Assembly (NCBI GenBank): GCA_002737365.1
Contig: NSIL01000027.1
Span: forward strand, 1-32,751
Reading direction: 5' to 3'
Length of the DNA stretch: 32,751 bases
From: Acidobacterium sp.
Lineage (GTDB): Bacteria > Acidobacteriota > Vicinamibacteria > Vicinamibacterales > UBA2999
The notes beneath the pieces were generated by a model. That model was not told the origin of the DNA and made no database searches. It saw nothing but the letters and a program-made list of their open reading frames with translations. How positions within the stretch are numbered: the stretch's first letter is position 1; every line of letters begins with the position of its first letter. Both the position numbers and the translations under genes were made by a program. Shown in pieces: positions 1 through 7,813 of the stretch.

Positions 1-1
1 C

Positions 2-411
2 GGCGCGCTACTGGTCATCGGCCTGTCGGCCAGCGTGCATGCCCAGGTCGGCAACACGCCCGGATCCGGCTTCACCACCATCATCGGCAGCGCGATGCGT
101 TACGTCATGGCCTACGAGCAGAAGTAGCGCGGCCCACGCTAATCAAGACCACGCGCGGGCGCGACCTGGCGCTGACCGGACACCTCTGGATCGATCCGTT
201 CACGGGCACGGTGGTGAAGACTGATCTGAACGCCGCCGATCCCGCGGTGCGCTGCGCAATCACCGTGACCTATCGACAAGATGAGGCGCTGGATTTCTGG
301 GTGCCGTCCCAGATGGATGAGTACTACAAGGCGGCGCCGAGCCTGGACGAAGTGCTCGCCACGGCCACCTACTCGAACGTCCGGCGCTTCCTCAAGCCGT
401 CAGTGAATTAG
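2..411 (+). pseudogene. Decayed secreted protein, N- and C-terminal remnants in different frames
   Basis: Frame 2 (2-127) reads GALLVIGLSASVHAQ, the end of a signal peptide with an AxA-like cleavage site, and continues to SAMRYVMAYEQK before a TAG at 125-127. From about 128 the sense-like frame shifts to frame 1, reading GHLWIDPFTGTVVKTDL, then ITVTYRQDEALDFWVPSQM, and ending ATYSNVRRFLKPSVN at 411. From memory, both pieces resemble the two ends of an acidobacterial secreted protein family in which an N-terminal YxxxYE segment and a C-terminal TGxLWIDPxTG...TYSNxRRF segment are separated by a long middle. Here they are almost adjacent, which suggests an internal deletion with loss of frame. 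The 5' end lies outside the window. The alternative is two unrelated small ORFs. The C-terminal part alone could be called from an ATG at 211. Confidence 0.5.
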
Positions 412-450
412 CCACAGAGGACACCGAGGACGCTCCCTGTGTCCTCGGTG
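408..450. repeat. Dispersed CCACAGAGGACAC repeat forming a hairpin, likely terminator
   Basis: The repeat begins TTAGCCACAGAGGACACCG and its TAG is the stop codon of the upstream remnant. ACCGAGGAC (423-431) pairs with GTCCTCGGT (441-449) around a 9-nt loop. It sits between convergent coding regions, so a role as a transcription terminator is plausible. Related copies lie at 5117-5150, 7774-7798 and 9104-9157. Confidence 0.6.
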
Positions 451-456
451 GTTGCA

Positions 457-2040
457 TTATGGCGTCGGCAGCGCCGGCATCTTGTCCTTCGGCAGCCGCG
501 GCAGCAGCTGATCTCTCATCGCCAGGTGGTAGACCGCCGCCGCAATCACCATCGCCGACTGCTGCGCATCGTCTTCGATGACGCGCTCGAAGGTGTCGAG
601 GTTGGTGTGCCAGGTGTGTGAGTTGTATTCAATCGGATCCTGCGCGACGCCAATGCCGGGCAGGCCCGCTTCGTTGAACGAGGTCGAGTCGGTGCCGCCA
701 CGGCGACGGCTCTGCGTGGCGCTGACGCCGAAGAAGCCGTTGTCGGCGAACGACTTGGTGGCGCCGCTCAGGATCGCGGCGGCCTCGGCGGGACCAAACA
801 CCGACATGCCGCGCGCGCGACCCGTGCCGCCATCGATGTTGAAGTAGCCGGCGAAGTTGGCGTGCTCGGGCTTGGGGTTCTCGACCATGCCGAAGTGTTC
901 CTTCACATATGCCTGCGAGCCGAGCAATCCTTGTTCCTCGCCGCTCCACAGCGCCACGCGAATCGTGCGGCGCGGCTTCACGCCAAGGGCGTTCAAAATA
1001 CGGATGGCTTCGAGCATGGTCGCGCAGCCGATGGCGTTGTCGGTGGCACCCGTTGCTGAGTGCCAGGAATCGATGTGACCGCCGAGCATCACCACTTCTT
1101 GTGCTTTGTCGGTACCGGAAATTTCCGCAATCACGTTGTAGGCGGTCGCGCCCTCGGGATAGCTCTTGTTGACGATGTTCATCTCGAGTTCGACGGGGGT
1201 GCCATCGGCCATGATGCGCGACAGGCGGCCGTAGTCCTCATTGCGCATTACGACGGTGGGAACCGCCTTGGCGATGTCGAAGGTGCGGTTGTTGAAGGCG
1301 CGAATCTGGCCATGCTCACGGCCCGCGTCATTCACGCGTCCGGCGGCGCCGGCGGTGACCAGGAACTGATCCACCTGTTCGGCGACCTGTCCCGCGGGGA
1401 CGACGTTCGGGTTGGGAGGCGCGGGAGGACCGCCGCCGGGGAAGCCGCCGCCGGCGGGCGCGGTACCGTCGTACTGTGCGCGGACGTCGTTGTCCTCGCG
1501 ACGCTTTTGCGGCGTGAGAATCGTGACGCGCACCTGAGTGGCCGCGCCGACCATCACGAACTTGCCTTTGACCTTGGCGCGGTTGTCAGCAAAGAACTTG
1601 GTCAGCACCTCTTTGGTCGGCTGGTTCGGCACGATCAACTGCACCGCCTGCGCGGTGACCGGGCCGTTGGTACCTGGCGTCCACGCCAGCGCTTCGGTGA
1701 CCAGTGAATCTTTCACGGGCGCGGTGACGTGCACCGACAGCTTTTCGTTCACCCAGCCCGGGTGGCCAAAAGTCCACGGTTCGAGATGCGCGTTCTTCAG
1801 GCCCCAGGCGGTGGTTTCTTTCACCACCCAGTCTTGCGCCGCCTTCAGGTTGGGCGACCCGGTGAGTCGCGGACCATACCTGTCAGTCAGGAAATGAAGC
1901 GTTCGAAGAATCTGGGAGTTGTCGGTGGCTTCACGGCGAATCTTCCACTGGATGTCTTTGTCGATCTTCTCCTGCGCGGTCGGCGTGCCGATCGACAGGG
2001 CGGCAATAGCAAAGGTGAGGGCAAATGTGGTGTAACGCAT
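457..2040 (-). CDS. Secreted M28 family zinc aminopeptidase
   Basis: This encodes an exported metallopeptidase of the M28 (aminopeptidase Y/S) type, about 527 residues long. A signal peptide runs [23 protein letters not shown]. The middle (about residues 115-300) looks like a PA-type insert and holds a Gly/Pro-rich loop, [16 protein letters not shown]. Near residue 320 the M28 zinc motifs follow in order: GGHIDSWHS (His and Asp), ATDNA (bridging Asp), [12 protein letters not shown] (Glu-Glu), NIDGG (Asp) and [11 protein letters not shown] (last His). All ligands appear intact. An in-frame ATG at 2049 would add three residues, but it overlaps the TACAAT box at 2053-2048. I therefore prefer 2040, which leaves that box 7 nt upstream. 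The likely role is releasing amino acids from peptides in the periplasm or medium. The gene is divergent from the aconitase-family gene. Confidence 0.93.
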   Translation of the reverse strand: MRYTTFALTFAIAALSIGTPTAQEKIDKDIQWKIRREATDNSQILRTLHFLTDRYGPRLTGSPNLKAAQDWVVKETTAWGLKNAHLEPWTFGHPGWVNEKLSVHVTAPVKDSLVTEALAWTPGTNGPVTAQAVQLIVPNQPTKEVLTKFFADNRAKVKGKFVMVGAATQVRVTILTPQKRREDNDVRAQYDGTAPAGGGFPGGGPPAPPNPNVVPAGQVAEQVDQFLVTAGAAGRVNDAGREHGQIRAFNNRTFDIAKAVPTVVMRNEDYGRLSRIMADGTPVELEMNIVNKSYPEGATAYNVIAEISGTDKAQEVVMLGGHIDSWHSATGATDNAIGCATMLEAIRILNALGVKPRRTIRVALWSGEEQGLLGSQAYVKEHFGMVENPKPEHANFAGYFNIDGGTGRARGMSVFGPAEAAAILSGATKSFADNGFFGVSATQSRRRGGTDSTSFNEAGLPGIGVAQDPIEYNSHTWHTNLDTFERVIEDDAQQSAMVIAAAVYHLAMRDQLLPRLPKDKMPALPTP

Positions 2041-2047
2041 GGGCGGC

Positions 2048-2053
2048 ATTGTA
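2048..2053 (-). promoter_or_regulatory. Putative -10 box (TACAAT) for the M28 gene
   Basis: On the minus strand TACAAT lies 7 nt before the ATG at 2040 with no Shine-Dalgarno sequence between them. This spacing places the transcription start at or near the A of the start codon and suggests a leaderless mRNA. I see no convincing -35 hexamer. Confidence 0.4.
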
Positions 2054-2055
2054 TG

Positions 2056-2081
2056 CCCGGATCCCGGATCCCGGATCCCGG
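2056..2081. repeat. Short tandem CCCGGAT repeat, three units
   Basis: CCCGGAT occurs three times in succession, followed by CCCGG, in the narrow gap between the divergent M28 and aconitase-family genes. A shorter related block (CCGGGTCCCGGATCCCG) lies at 10371-10387 between the dipeptidase and response regulator genes. The repeat separates two opposing -10-like boxes. No function is evident. Confidence 0.6.
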
Positions 2082-2086
2082 CAAGC

Positions 2087-2092
2087 TACAAT
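2087..2092 (+). promoter_or_regulatory. Putative -10 box (TACAAT) for the aconitase-family gene
   Basis: TACAAT ends 9 nt before the ATG at 2102, and no Shine-Dalgarno sequence precedes that ATG. The same hexamer and spacing occur before the gene at 13029. A leaderless or nearly leaderless transcript is inferred. No -35 element is recognisable across the CCCGGAT repeat. Confidence 0.4.
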
Positions 2093-2101
2093 CGATCCGT
2101 T

Positions 2102-4138
2102 ATGCAGATCGCGAAACCCGCCATCATGAAGCCCGGCGTCACCCTCGACACCTTGCCCAAGCCGCGTCCGGCCGATCTCGCCGGCACCGACGCCAGCCGG
2201 AGCATTCGCGGCACGGCCCTGATCATGTGGGACCCGAATAACCCGGGCAAGAAACGCGACGCCATCGACACCGACCAGATCACGCCGGCCGCCGATTGCG
2301 TGTCGGAAAGCCTGGCGACGCTCGACGAACGGTGGAAGGCCGGATCCTTCCGCTACCTGATGGCTGATTTCCGCGCCCGCGTGCATCGAGGTGAGACGTT
2401 CGTGATTGCCGGCGATCGCTTCGCCATCGGCAGTTCGCGCGAGATGTCGCCAGCCGGCCTCAAGGCGATCGCCGAAGAAGTGGGCCTGGAGATGGTGATC
2501 ATCTGCGGCCACAACATGGGCGACATCTTCCGCCGCAACTCGTTCAACCTCGGCCTGCACGTGGTGCAGAGTCCAGAGGCCGTGGCCGATGCGAAGGACG
2601 GCGACCAGTTCACGTTTGAAACCGTGTCGCGGCAGATCGTCAACGTGACGCAGGGCAAGGCTTACGCGCCCGTGCCGCTCAGCCCGAAGGAAGACGAGAT
2701 TCGCCAGAGCGGCGGCATCTTCGCGGTCGGCCGGCGTGAGTTCCGCTCGTCGGTCGAGCGTAAGCCCGAGGTGATCTTCCCCAGCGCGAAGCTCGCGCGC
2801 ACCATGTCGACGACGGCGCAGATCGTATGGGCGCATCGCGTCGACAAAGACGCCGAGGTCGCACCAGGCGCGACCCTGCGCGTCTATGCCGACCTGCTAC
2901 CGGCATCGGACGGCACGGCGCCGTTCTCCATCCACACCTTCAACCAGATCACCGGCGGCAATGCGATCCTGCCGCGCCAGGCCGCGGTGGCCAACGATCA
3001 CTTTGTCTTCACCGGCAAGGCAGATGACGACAAGCAGACCGGGATTGGGCGGCAGTTCGCGGCGTTCCACGACATCAAGAAGCCGTACTACGCCACGCCC
3101 GGCGACGGCATCTTTCATTTCTATTTCCCCGAGCAAGGCCTGGTGTTGCCGGGCCAGTTCATTCCCGGCGCCGACTCGCACAGCCGTGCCTACGGTGCCT
3201 ACGGCGCGGTCGGCATGGGTGTGGGCTCGACCACGCTCGGCTTCGGCTGGTCGACCGGCTACATCTACTTCACCATGGCCAAAGAGCGCCGGGTCACCTT
3301 CCGCGGCACGCTCAGTCCGTGGGTGACCGGCAAGGACATCGTGCTCGAGTTGCTGCGCCGCTGGGGCGCCAAGCAGTCGCAGGGCATGTCGGTGGAGCTG
3401 GTGGATGCCGACCAGCAACTACCGATCGCGTTTCGCAACACCATCGCCAACATGATGGCGGAAGCTGAGGCGCTGAACGGCGTCTTCGCGCCGGACCAAA
3501 TTACCGCTGCGTGGTACCGCGCCAAGGGGATGAACGAGCTGCCGTATCCACAGTTTGGTTGCGGCCCCGATGCGACGTTCGAGATCGATGAAGAGCTGGT
3601 GCTGAACGAGATCACGCCGATGATCGCCAAGCCGTTCAGCCCCGGCAACGCGTTCCCGGCTGAAGAAGTGGCGCGCGAGCGCATCGAGTTCGACAAGGCG
3701 ATGATCGGCTCGTGCACCAACGGCAGCTACGACGACCTGCTGTCGGCGGCGCTGGTGCTGGTGGCCGCGCGCGCGACGGGGCTGACGAAGGTGCAGAAGG
3801 AGCTGGTGGTGTTTCCTGGCTCCGGCGGCGTCAAGCTGCTGATCGAGCGCCCGGATCCACGGCTCGGTGGTGAATCCATTGCCGACGTGTTCCGCGGCGT
3901 TGGCGGCCAGATCCGCGCGTCGTGGTGCGGGCCGTGCTTCGGGCAGGGCAGCGATGCCCTCGAGAAGGGCCAGCGCGCCATCACCTCGTTCAACCGCAAC
4001 TGGCAGAACCGCATGGGCCTCGGCGGCGAAGGGTACCTGGCGTCGCCGGCGGTGGTCGCGGCCTCGGCGCTTGCCGGTTACATGGCACCGCCGACAGAAC
4101 TCGGGTTGCTGTGGGATGCCGAGAAGTACGGAGTGTAG
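2102..4138 (+). CDS. Aconitase-family hydro-lyase, swivel domain N-terminal
   Basis: This is a cytoplasmic [4Fe-4S] dehydratase/isomerase of about 678 residues in the aconitase / isopropylmalate isomerase / homoaconitase superfamily. Residues 1-190 are the small swivel domain, with GDRFAIGSSREMSPAGLKAI carrying the GSSR substrate loop. The large domain follows, with GADSHSRAYGAYGAVGMG (DSH active-site motif), then the cluster cysteines in IGSCTNGS (one) and SWCGPCFGQG (two). All three cluster ligands are present. Canonical aconitases have the swivel domain C-terminal, and LeuC/LeuD are separate proteins, so the order here is inverted. An open frame reaches upstream to 2039, but it would cross the CCCGGAT repeat and the -10-like box, so I chose 2102. 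The substrate is not assignable; no leu, lys or citrate-pathway genes flank it. Confidence 0.88.
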   Translation: MQIAKPAIMKPGVTLDTLPKPRPADLAGTDASRSIRGTALIMWDPNNPGKKRDAIDTDQITPAADCVSESLATLDERWKAGSFRYLMADFRARVHRGETFVIAGDRFAIGSSREMSPAGLKAIAEEVGLEMVIICGHNMGDIFRRNSFNLGLHVVQSPEAVADAKDGDQFTFETVSRQIVNVTQGKAYAPVPLSPKEDEIRQSGGIFAVGRREFRSSVERKPEVIFPSAKLARTMSTTAQIVWAHRVDKDAEVAPGATLRVYADLLPASDGTAPFSIHTFNQITGGNAILPRQAAVANDHFVFTGKADDDKQTGIGRQFAAFHDIKKPYYATPGDGIFHFYFPEQGLVLPGQFIPGADSHSRAYGAYGAVGMGVGSTTLGFGWSTGYIYFTMAKERRVTFRGTLSPWVTGKDIVLELLRRWGAKQSQGMSVELVDADQQLPIAFRNTIANMMAEAEALNGVFAPDQITAAWYRAKGMNELPYPQFGCGPDATFEIDEELVLNEITPMIAKPFSPGNAFPAEEVARERIEFDKAMIGSCTNGSYDDLLSAALVLVAARATGLTKVQKELVVFPGSGGVKLLIERPDPRLGGESIADVFRGVGGQIRASWCGPCFGQGSDALEKGQRAITSFNRNWQNRMGLGGEGYLASPAVVAASALAGYMAPPTELGLLWDAEKYGV

Positions 4139-4157
4139 AGGGTCAGGACTTTTGCAA

Positions 4158-4163
4158 TAAGCT
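4158..4163 (+). promoter_or_regulatory. Putative -10 box (TAAGCT) for the class A-like hydrolase
   Basis: TAAGCT ends 6 nt before the GTG start at 4170, and the intervening CTAGGCGC-type sequence is not a ribosome binding site. The position fits the leaderless pattern seen elsewhere in the window. Read-through from the gene ending at 4138 is the alternative. Confidence 0.3.
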
Positions 4164-4169
4164 AGGCGC

Positions 4170-5093
4170 GTGAAATCCGTCGTCTTGATGCTGGCGATCG
4201 GCCTGGCCGCGCTTCCGGCCGCCGCGCAGCCGTCGCCCTTGCAGGTGTTCCTCGCGCGCACTGTGGCGGAGTTCCCTGGCCACGCCGGCATCTGGGTCAA
4301 GCACCTCACCACCGGTGAATCCGCCGGGATCCAGGACACCGAGCTGTTCAACAGCGCCAGCGTGATCAAGTTGCCGGTGCTGGTGCTGGCGTTCCAGATG
4401 GCCGACCGCGGCGAGCTCAAGCTCGATGAGCGCATCACCATCACGAAAGAAGACCTCCGCGGCGGCTCCGGCATTTTCCGCTACCACGACACCGGCCTGC
4501 AGCCGACCCTCCGCGACGTACTGCTGCAGATGGTCATCACCAGCGACAATACGGCGACCGACCTGTCGATTGCGAAGGTGGGCGGTGTGGCGAAGGTCAA
4601 TGCGTGGCTCAGGGACAAGGGTTATGCCCCTTCGACCGGCTCCGGGCCTGGCGGCGGCATGCGGTTGGTGCAGACCACCGGCGAGCTGTTCACCAAGTAC
4701 AACGCCCTGACGCCAACGGATGATCGCAACGGCAAGACCAATAGTGATCGCGCCTACTGGCTGGGCGAGATCAGCGCGCGTGCCACCGGCCAGATGCTCG
4801 AGGCGATCGAGAAGAAGACCATGGCCTCGCCGGCCAGTTGCGATGCGATGCTGCGGATGCTGCGCGCCCAGCAGGCCGGGCAGCGCCGCTTGAATCACTA
4901 CCTCTCGGTGCCAGTCGCGCACAAGACCGGCGACTTTCCGCCGGTGCTGGCCAACGACGTCGGCATCATCTACGCCCGTTCCGGACCGCTCGTCGTGTCG
5001 TTCCTCGGTAACGCGATTACCGGTAACTACGGCGAGGCAGAAGACCGCATCGGCCGGTTTGCGCAACGACTGGTGGAGTACTTCGACAAATGA
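4170..5093 (+). CDS. Secreted class A beta-lactamase-like serine hydrolase
   Basis: This encodes a 307-residue penicillin-binding-fold hydrolase. A signal peptide (MKSVVLMLAIGLAALPAAAQ) is followed by the class A signature residues: SVIK at about S64 (nucleophile and Lys), SDNTATD near residue 122 (SDN loop) and HKTGD near residue 252 (KTG). I cannot find the ExxLN omega-loop motif that holds the deacylating glutamate. Where it would lie there is a segment containing NSDRAYWLGEIS. This argues against efficient beta-lactam hydrolysis and for a peptidase or cell-wall role. The start is GTG, with a -10-like TAAGCT 6 nt upstream. The stop overlaps the ATG of the M14 gene (ATGA), so the two are probably translated together. 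Confidence 0.85.
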   Translation: MKSVVLMLAIGLAALPAAAQPSPLQVFLARTVAEFPGHAGIWVKHLTTGESAGIQDTELFNSASVIKLPVLVLAFQMADRGELKLDERITITKEDLRGGSGIFRYHDTGLQPTLRDVLLQMVITSDNTATDLSIAKVGGVAKVNAWLRDKGYAPSTGSGPGGGMRLVQTTGELFTKYNALTPTDDRNGKTNSDRAYWLGEISARATGQMLEAIEKKTMASPASCDAMLRMLRAQQAGQRRLNHYLSVPVAHKTGDFPPVLANDVGIIYARSGPLVVSFLGNAITGNYGEAEDRIGRFAQRLVEYFDK

Positions 5094-7777
5094 GCAGGCG
5101 TATTGTTCTGATTGTGGTGGCTCTGTGTTCTCTGAGTCCTCTGTGGCCAACGTCTGCGCACGCGCAGGAGCCACCGCTGTGGCCCGGGGCGAAGTATGAC
5201 CTGGCCATCCCCACCATCAAGCAGGTCCTCGGCCACGATCACGGCGAGGTCATCACGCCGCCCGAAGGCATCGCGCAGTATCTGCAGGCGCTGCAGAAGG
5301 CCGCGCCCACGCGCACGCGCCTGATCGAATACGCGAAATCCTGGGAAGGACGGCCGCTCTGGCTGCTCGTGGTCGGCAGCGTCGACCGCATCGCCAAGCT
5401 CGACCAGGTCAAGGCCAACCTGCGGCGCTTTGCCGATCCCCGCAGCGTCTCGGCTGCTGACGGCGACCGCCTCGCCCGCGAGCTGCCGGTCGTCGTATGG
5501 CTGGTGCACGGGGTCCACGGCAACGAGATCTCCTCCGCGGACGCGGCGCTGGCCGAGGCGTACCATCTGCTGGCGTCGCAGGGCGATGCCGGTGTGGACG
5601 CGGTCACGCGCGACGCCCTGGTGCTGATCGACCCGATGCAGAACCCCGACGGCCGGGCGCGGTTCGTGTTCCAGAATCTGCACGGCCGGGCCGCCGCGCC
5701 CGACTCGGCGCCGTATTCGGCCGAGCACGACGAGCCGTGGCCCGGTGGCCGTGTCAACCACTACAACTTCGACATGAATCGCGACTGGTTTGCGCAGTCG
5801 CAGCCCGAGACCCGCGGCCGCATCAGGATTGGCCTGGAGTACGTGCCGCAGGTCACCGTTGACTTGCACGAGCAGGGCGGCGACAACGCCTATTACTTCG
5901 CGCCACCCGCGGATCCGCTGAACCCGCACATCACCAAGAGCCAAATCGCGGCGTGGGAATTGATCGGCCGCGCCAACGGCGCGCGCTTCGACGAGCGCGG
6001 CTGGGCCTATTACATCCGCGAGGTCTACGACGCGTTCTATCCCGGCTACGGCGACTCGTGGCCGACCTTCCAGGGTTCGATCGGCATGACCTACGAGCAG
6101 GCGTCGGCGCGAGGCCTGGCGTTTGCGCGCAGCGACGGCGACACCCTGACCTATCGCGATGGCGTGATGCATCACTTCAACGCCGCCATTACCACGGCGA
6201 TCACGGCGGCGCGCAATCGCGAGCGGCTGATGCGCGACTACCTCGACTACCGCCGCAGCGCGATCGCGGAAGGTGAGAAAGGCCCGATTCGCGAGTACTT
6301 GATCGTGCCGGGCCAGGATCCCTCGAGAGCGGACTTGCTGGCGCGTAACCTGGCGACGCAGGGCATCGACGTGCGCCGCGCCGACGAACTCATCAAGCTC
6401 GGCACTCGCACCCTGCCGATCGGCACCTACCTCGTCTCCAACGCGCAGCCCACGGCGCGGATGGCGCGCAACCTGCTCGATCCAAGGACTGAGCAGCCCG
6501 CCGAGTTCATTCGCAAGCAGGAAGAGCGCCGCAAGATGCGCCTGAACGATCAGATCTACGACATCACGGCCTGGAACCTGCCGATGCTGTTTGATGTTGA
6601 GATGGTCACCAGCGCCACGGCGGTCAGTGTCAAGGCGACGCCGGTGCCGTCGCAGTACGACGCGCCGATGCCGGCGCGCACCATTGCCGCCGCCAAGGTC
6701 GGCTACCTGATGCCCTGGGGCTCGGGCGCCGTCGCGCTCTCGGCCGATGCCCTCAAACAGGGCATTCGCATTCGCAGCGTGGGCGGCGCGTTCACGCACA
6801 ACGGTCGCTCATACCCCATTGGCACCGCGTTCTTTCGTACGGTGGAGAATCCGGCGGATCTCAATGCGAAGCTGGCCACCCTGGCCGCGCGCCACCGCGT
6901 GGAGATCGTGCCGATTGACTCATCGTGGGTCGATGACGGCACCTCGCTCGGCAGTAACGATGTCCAGGCGCTGAAGGCACCGAAGGTACTGTTGGTGTGG
7001 GACACACCGACCAACACGCTGTCGGCCGGCTGGACCCGCTACGTGCTCGAGCGCCGCTTCGGCCAGAGCGTCACGGCCGTGCGCACCAGCTCGCTCGCCC
7101 GCGCCAACTTCAACGACTACGACGTGATCGTGATGCCGTCCGGCAACTTCGCCGGCACCATCAACGATGCCGTGCTCAATCGCGTGAAGGACTGGCTGCG
7201 CAGTGGCGGGACGCTGGTCACTATGGCTGAAGCGACGCGATGGGCAACCGGCGCGAGCGTCGGGCTGTTGGATACCACTGGCCTGCTCAAGGACGGCAAG
7301 CCGGATGTGGCTCCGGCTGGTGGGGCGGGTGGGGCTGGTGGGGCGGGTGCGGCGGGTGCGGCGGCGCCGAAGCCGGGTGAGGCGTTTGACTATGACAAGG
7401 CGATTCAGCCCGATCGCGAGCGACCGGCCTCGCAGCCCGGCGCCATCCTGCGCGTCACGCTCGACACCAATCACTGGCTGACCGCCGGCAGTGACGCGGA
7501 GACGCAAGTGCTGATCGAAGGCAACCGCGTGTTCGCGCCACTCAAGTTGAACAGTGGCCGCAACGTCGGCATCTACGGCACCAAGGACAAGTTGATCGCG
7601 TCGGGATTGATCTGGCCCGAGGCGCAGGACATCCTGGTGCAGAAGGCGTTCCTGATGCATCAGCCATTCGGTCAGGGTCACGTCATCGGGTTCGCCGAGG
7701 ACCCAAACTATCGCGCGTTTACGGAGTCGACCATGCTTCTGTTCATGAACGCTGTGCTACTCGGACCGGGTTATTAG
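5090..7777 (+). CDS. Secreted M14 zinc carboxypeptidase with C-terminal GATase-like domain
   Basis: This is a large (895-residue) exported M14-family metallopeptidase. The signal peptide MSRRIVLIVVALCSLSPLWP ends with TSAHAQ. Part of its hydrophobic core is encoded by a copy of the dispersed CTCTGTG repeat. The peptidase domain covers roughly residues 40-400: WLVHGVHGNEISS (HxxE zinc motif, His near 143), DPMQNPDGR, FDMNRDW, TVDLHEQGGD (third zinc His, about 260) and TYEQASARG (candidate catalytic Glu). From about residue 630, VLLVWDTPTNTLSAGW and IVMPSGNFAGTI resemble a class I glutamine-amidotransferase-like fold, as seen in long M14 homologues. A Gly/Ala linker (PAGGAGGAGGAGAAGAAAP) around residue 745 interrupts it. 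The 4-nt overlap with the upstream hydrolase implies translational coupling. The likely role is trimming peptides from the C-terminus outside the cytoplasm. Confidence 0.92.
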   Translation: MSRRIVLIVVALCSLSPLWPTSAHAQEPPLWPGAKYDLAIPTIKQVLGHDHGEVITPPEGIAQYLQALQKAAPTRTRLIEYAKSWEGRPLWLLVVGSVDRIAKLDQVKANLRRFADPRSVSAADGDRLARELPVVVWLVHGVHGNEISSADAALAEAYHLLASQGDAGVDAVTRDALVLIDPMQNPDGRARFVFQNLHGRAAAPDSAPYSAEHDEPWPGGRVNHYNFDMNRDWFAQSQPETRGRIRIGLEYVPQVTVDLHEQGGDNAYYFAPPADPLNPHITKSQIAAWELIGRANGARFDERGWAYYIREVYDAFYPGYGDSWPTFQGSIGMTYEQASARGLAFARSDGDTLTYRDGVMHHFNAAITTAITAARNRERLMRDYLDYRRSAIAEGEKGPIREYLIVPGQDPSRADLLARNLATQGIDVRRADELIKLGTRTLPIGTYLVSNAQPTARMARNLLDPRTEQPAEFIRKQEERRKMRLNDQIYDITAWNLPMLFDVEMVTSATAVSVKATPVPSQYDAPMPARTIAAAKVGYLMPWGSGAVALSADALKQGIRIRSVGGAFTHNGRSYPIGTAFFRTVENPADLNAKLATLAARHRVEIVPIDSSWVDDGTSLGSNDVQALKAPKVLLVWDTPTNTLSAGWTRYVLERRFGQSVTAVRTSSLARANFNDYDVIVMPSGNFAGTINDAVLNRVKDWLRSGGTLVTMAEATRWATGASVGLLDTTGLLKDGKPDVAPAGGAGGAGGAGAAGAAAPKPGEAFDYDKAIQPDRERPASQPGAILRVTLDTNHWLTAGSDAETQVLIEGNRVFAPLKLNSGRNVGIYGTKDKLIASGLIWPEAQDILVQKAFLMHQPFGQGHVIGFAEDPNYRAFTESTMLLFMNAVLLGPGY
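5117..5150. repeat. Dispersed repeat copy inside the M14 signal-peptide codons
   Basis: Positions 5120-5150 match 9127-9157 at 27 of 31 bases by direct comparison; both contain CTCTGTGTTCTC and GTCCTCTGTGGC. The other copies lie at gene ends, but this one falls 24 nt after the preceding stop codon and is translated as part of the signal peptide (ALCSLSPLWP). Confidence 0.75.
7322..7356 (+). other. Potential G-quadruplex in the M14 linker codons
   Basis: The coding strand holds G-runs at 7322-7325, 7327-7329, 7331-7334, 7340-7343, 7345-7347 and 7354-7356, separated by 1-6 nt. This meets the usual G3+N1-7 rule. The tract encodes the Gly/Ala-rich linker. It may be only a consequence of GGN/GCG codons. 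Confidence 0.5.
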
Positions 7778-7798
7778 CCACAGAGGACACAGAGAATA
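7774..7798 (+). repeat. Dispersed CCACAGAGGACAC repeat after the M14 gene
   Basis: The sequence TTAGCCACAGAGGACACAGA begins at 7774, and its TAG (7775-7777) is the M14 stop codon. Here only one arm is present, followed by ACTTTTGGGGGG, so no strong hairpin forms. It separates the M14 gene from the next hydrolase gene by 36 nt. Confidence 0.65.
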
Positions 7799-7813
7799 CT
7801 TTTGGGGGGAACG

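Noticed and set aside
2039-2101. Extension of the aconitase-family protein to an upstream start at 2039
   Set aside because: The extra 21 codons are CCCGGAT repeat and promoter-like sequence and overlap the start of the divergent M28 gene.
5027-6799. Long minus-strand open frame opposite the M14 gene (590 codons)
   Set aside because: It is Arg/His/Ala/Val-rich, lacks any recognisable domain and lies fully antisense to a well-supported M14 peptidase; long antisense frames are expected at this GC content.
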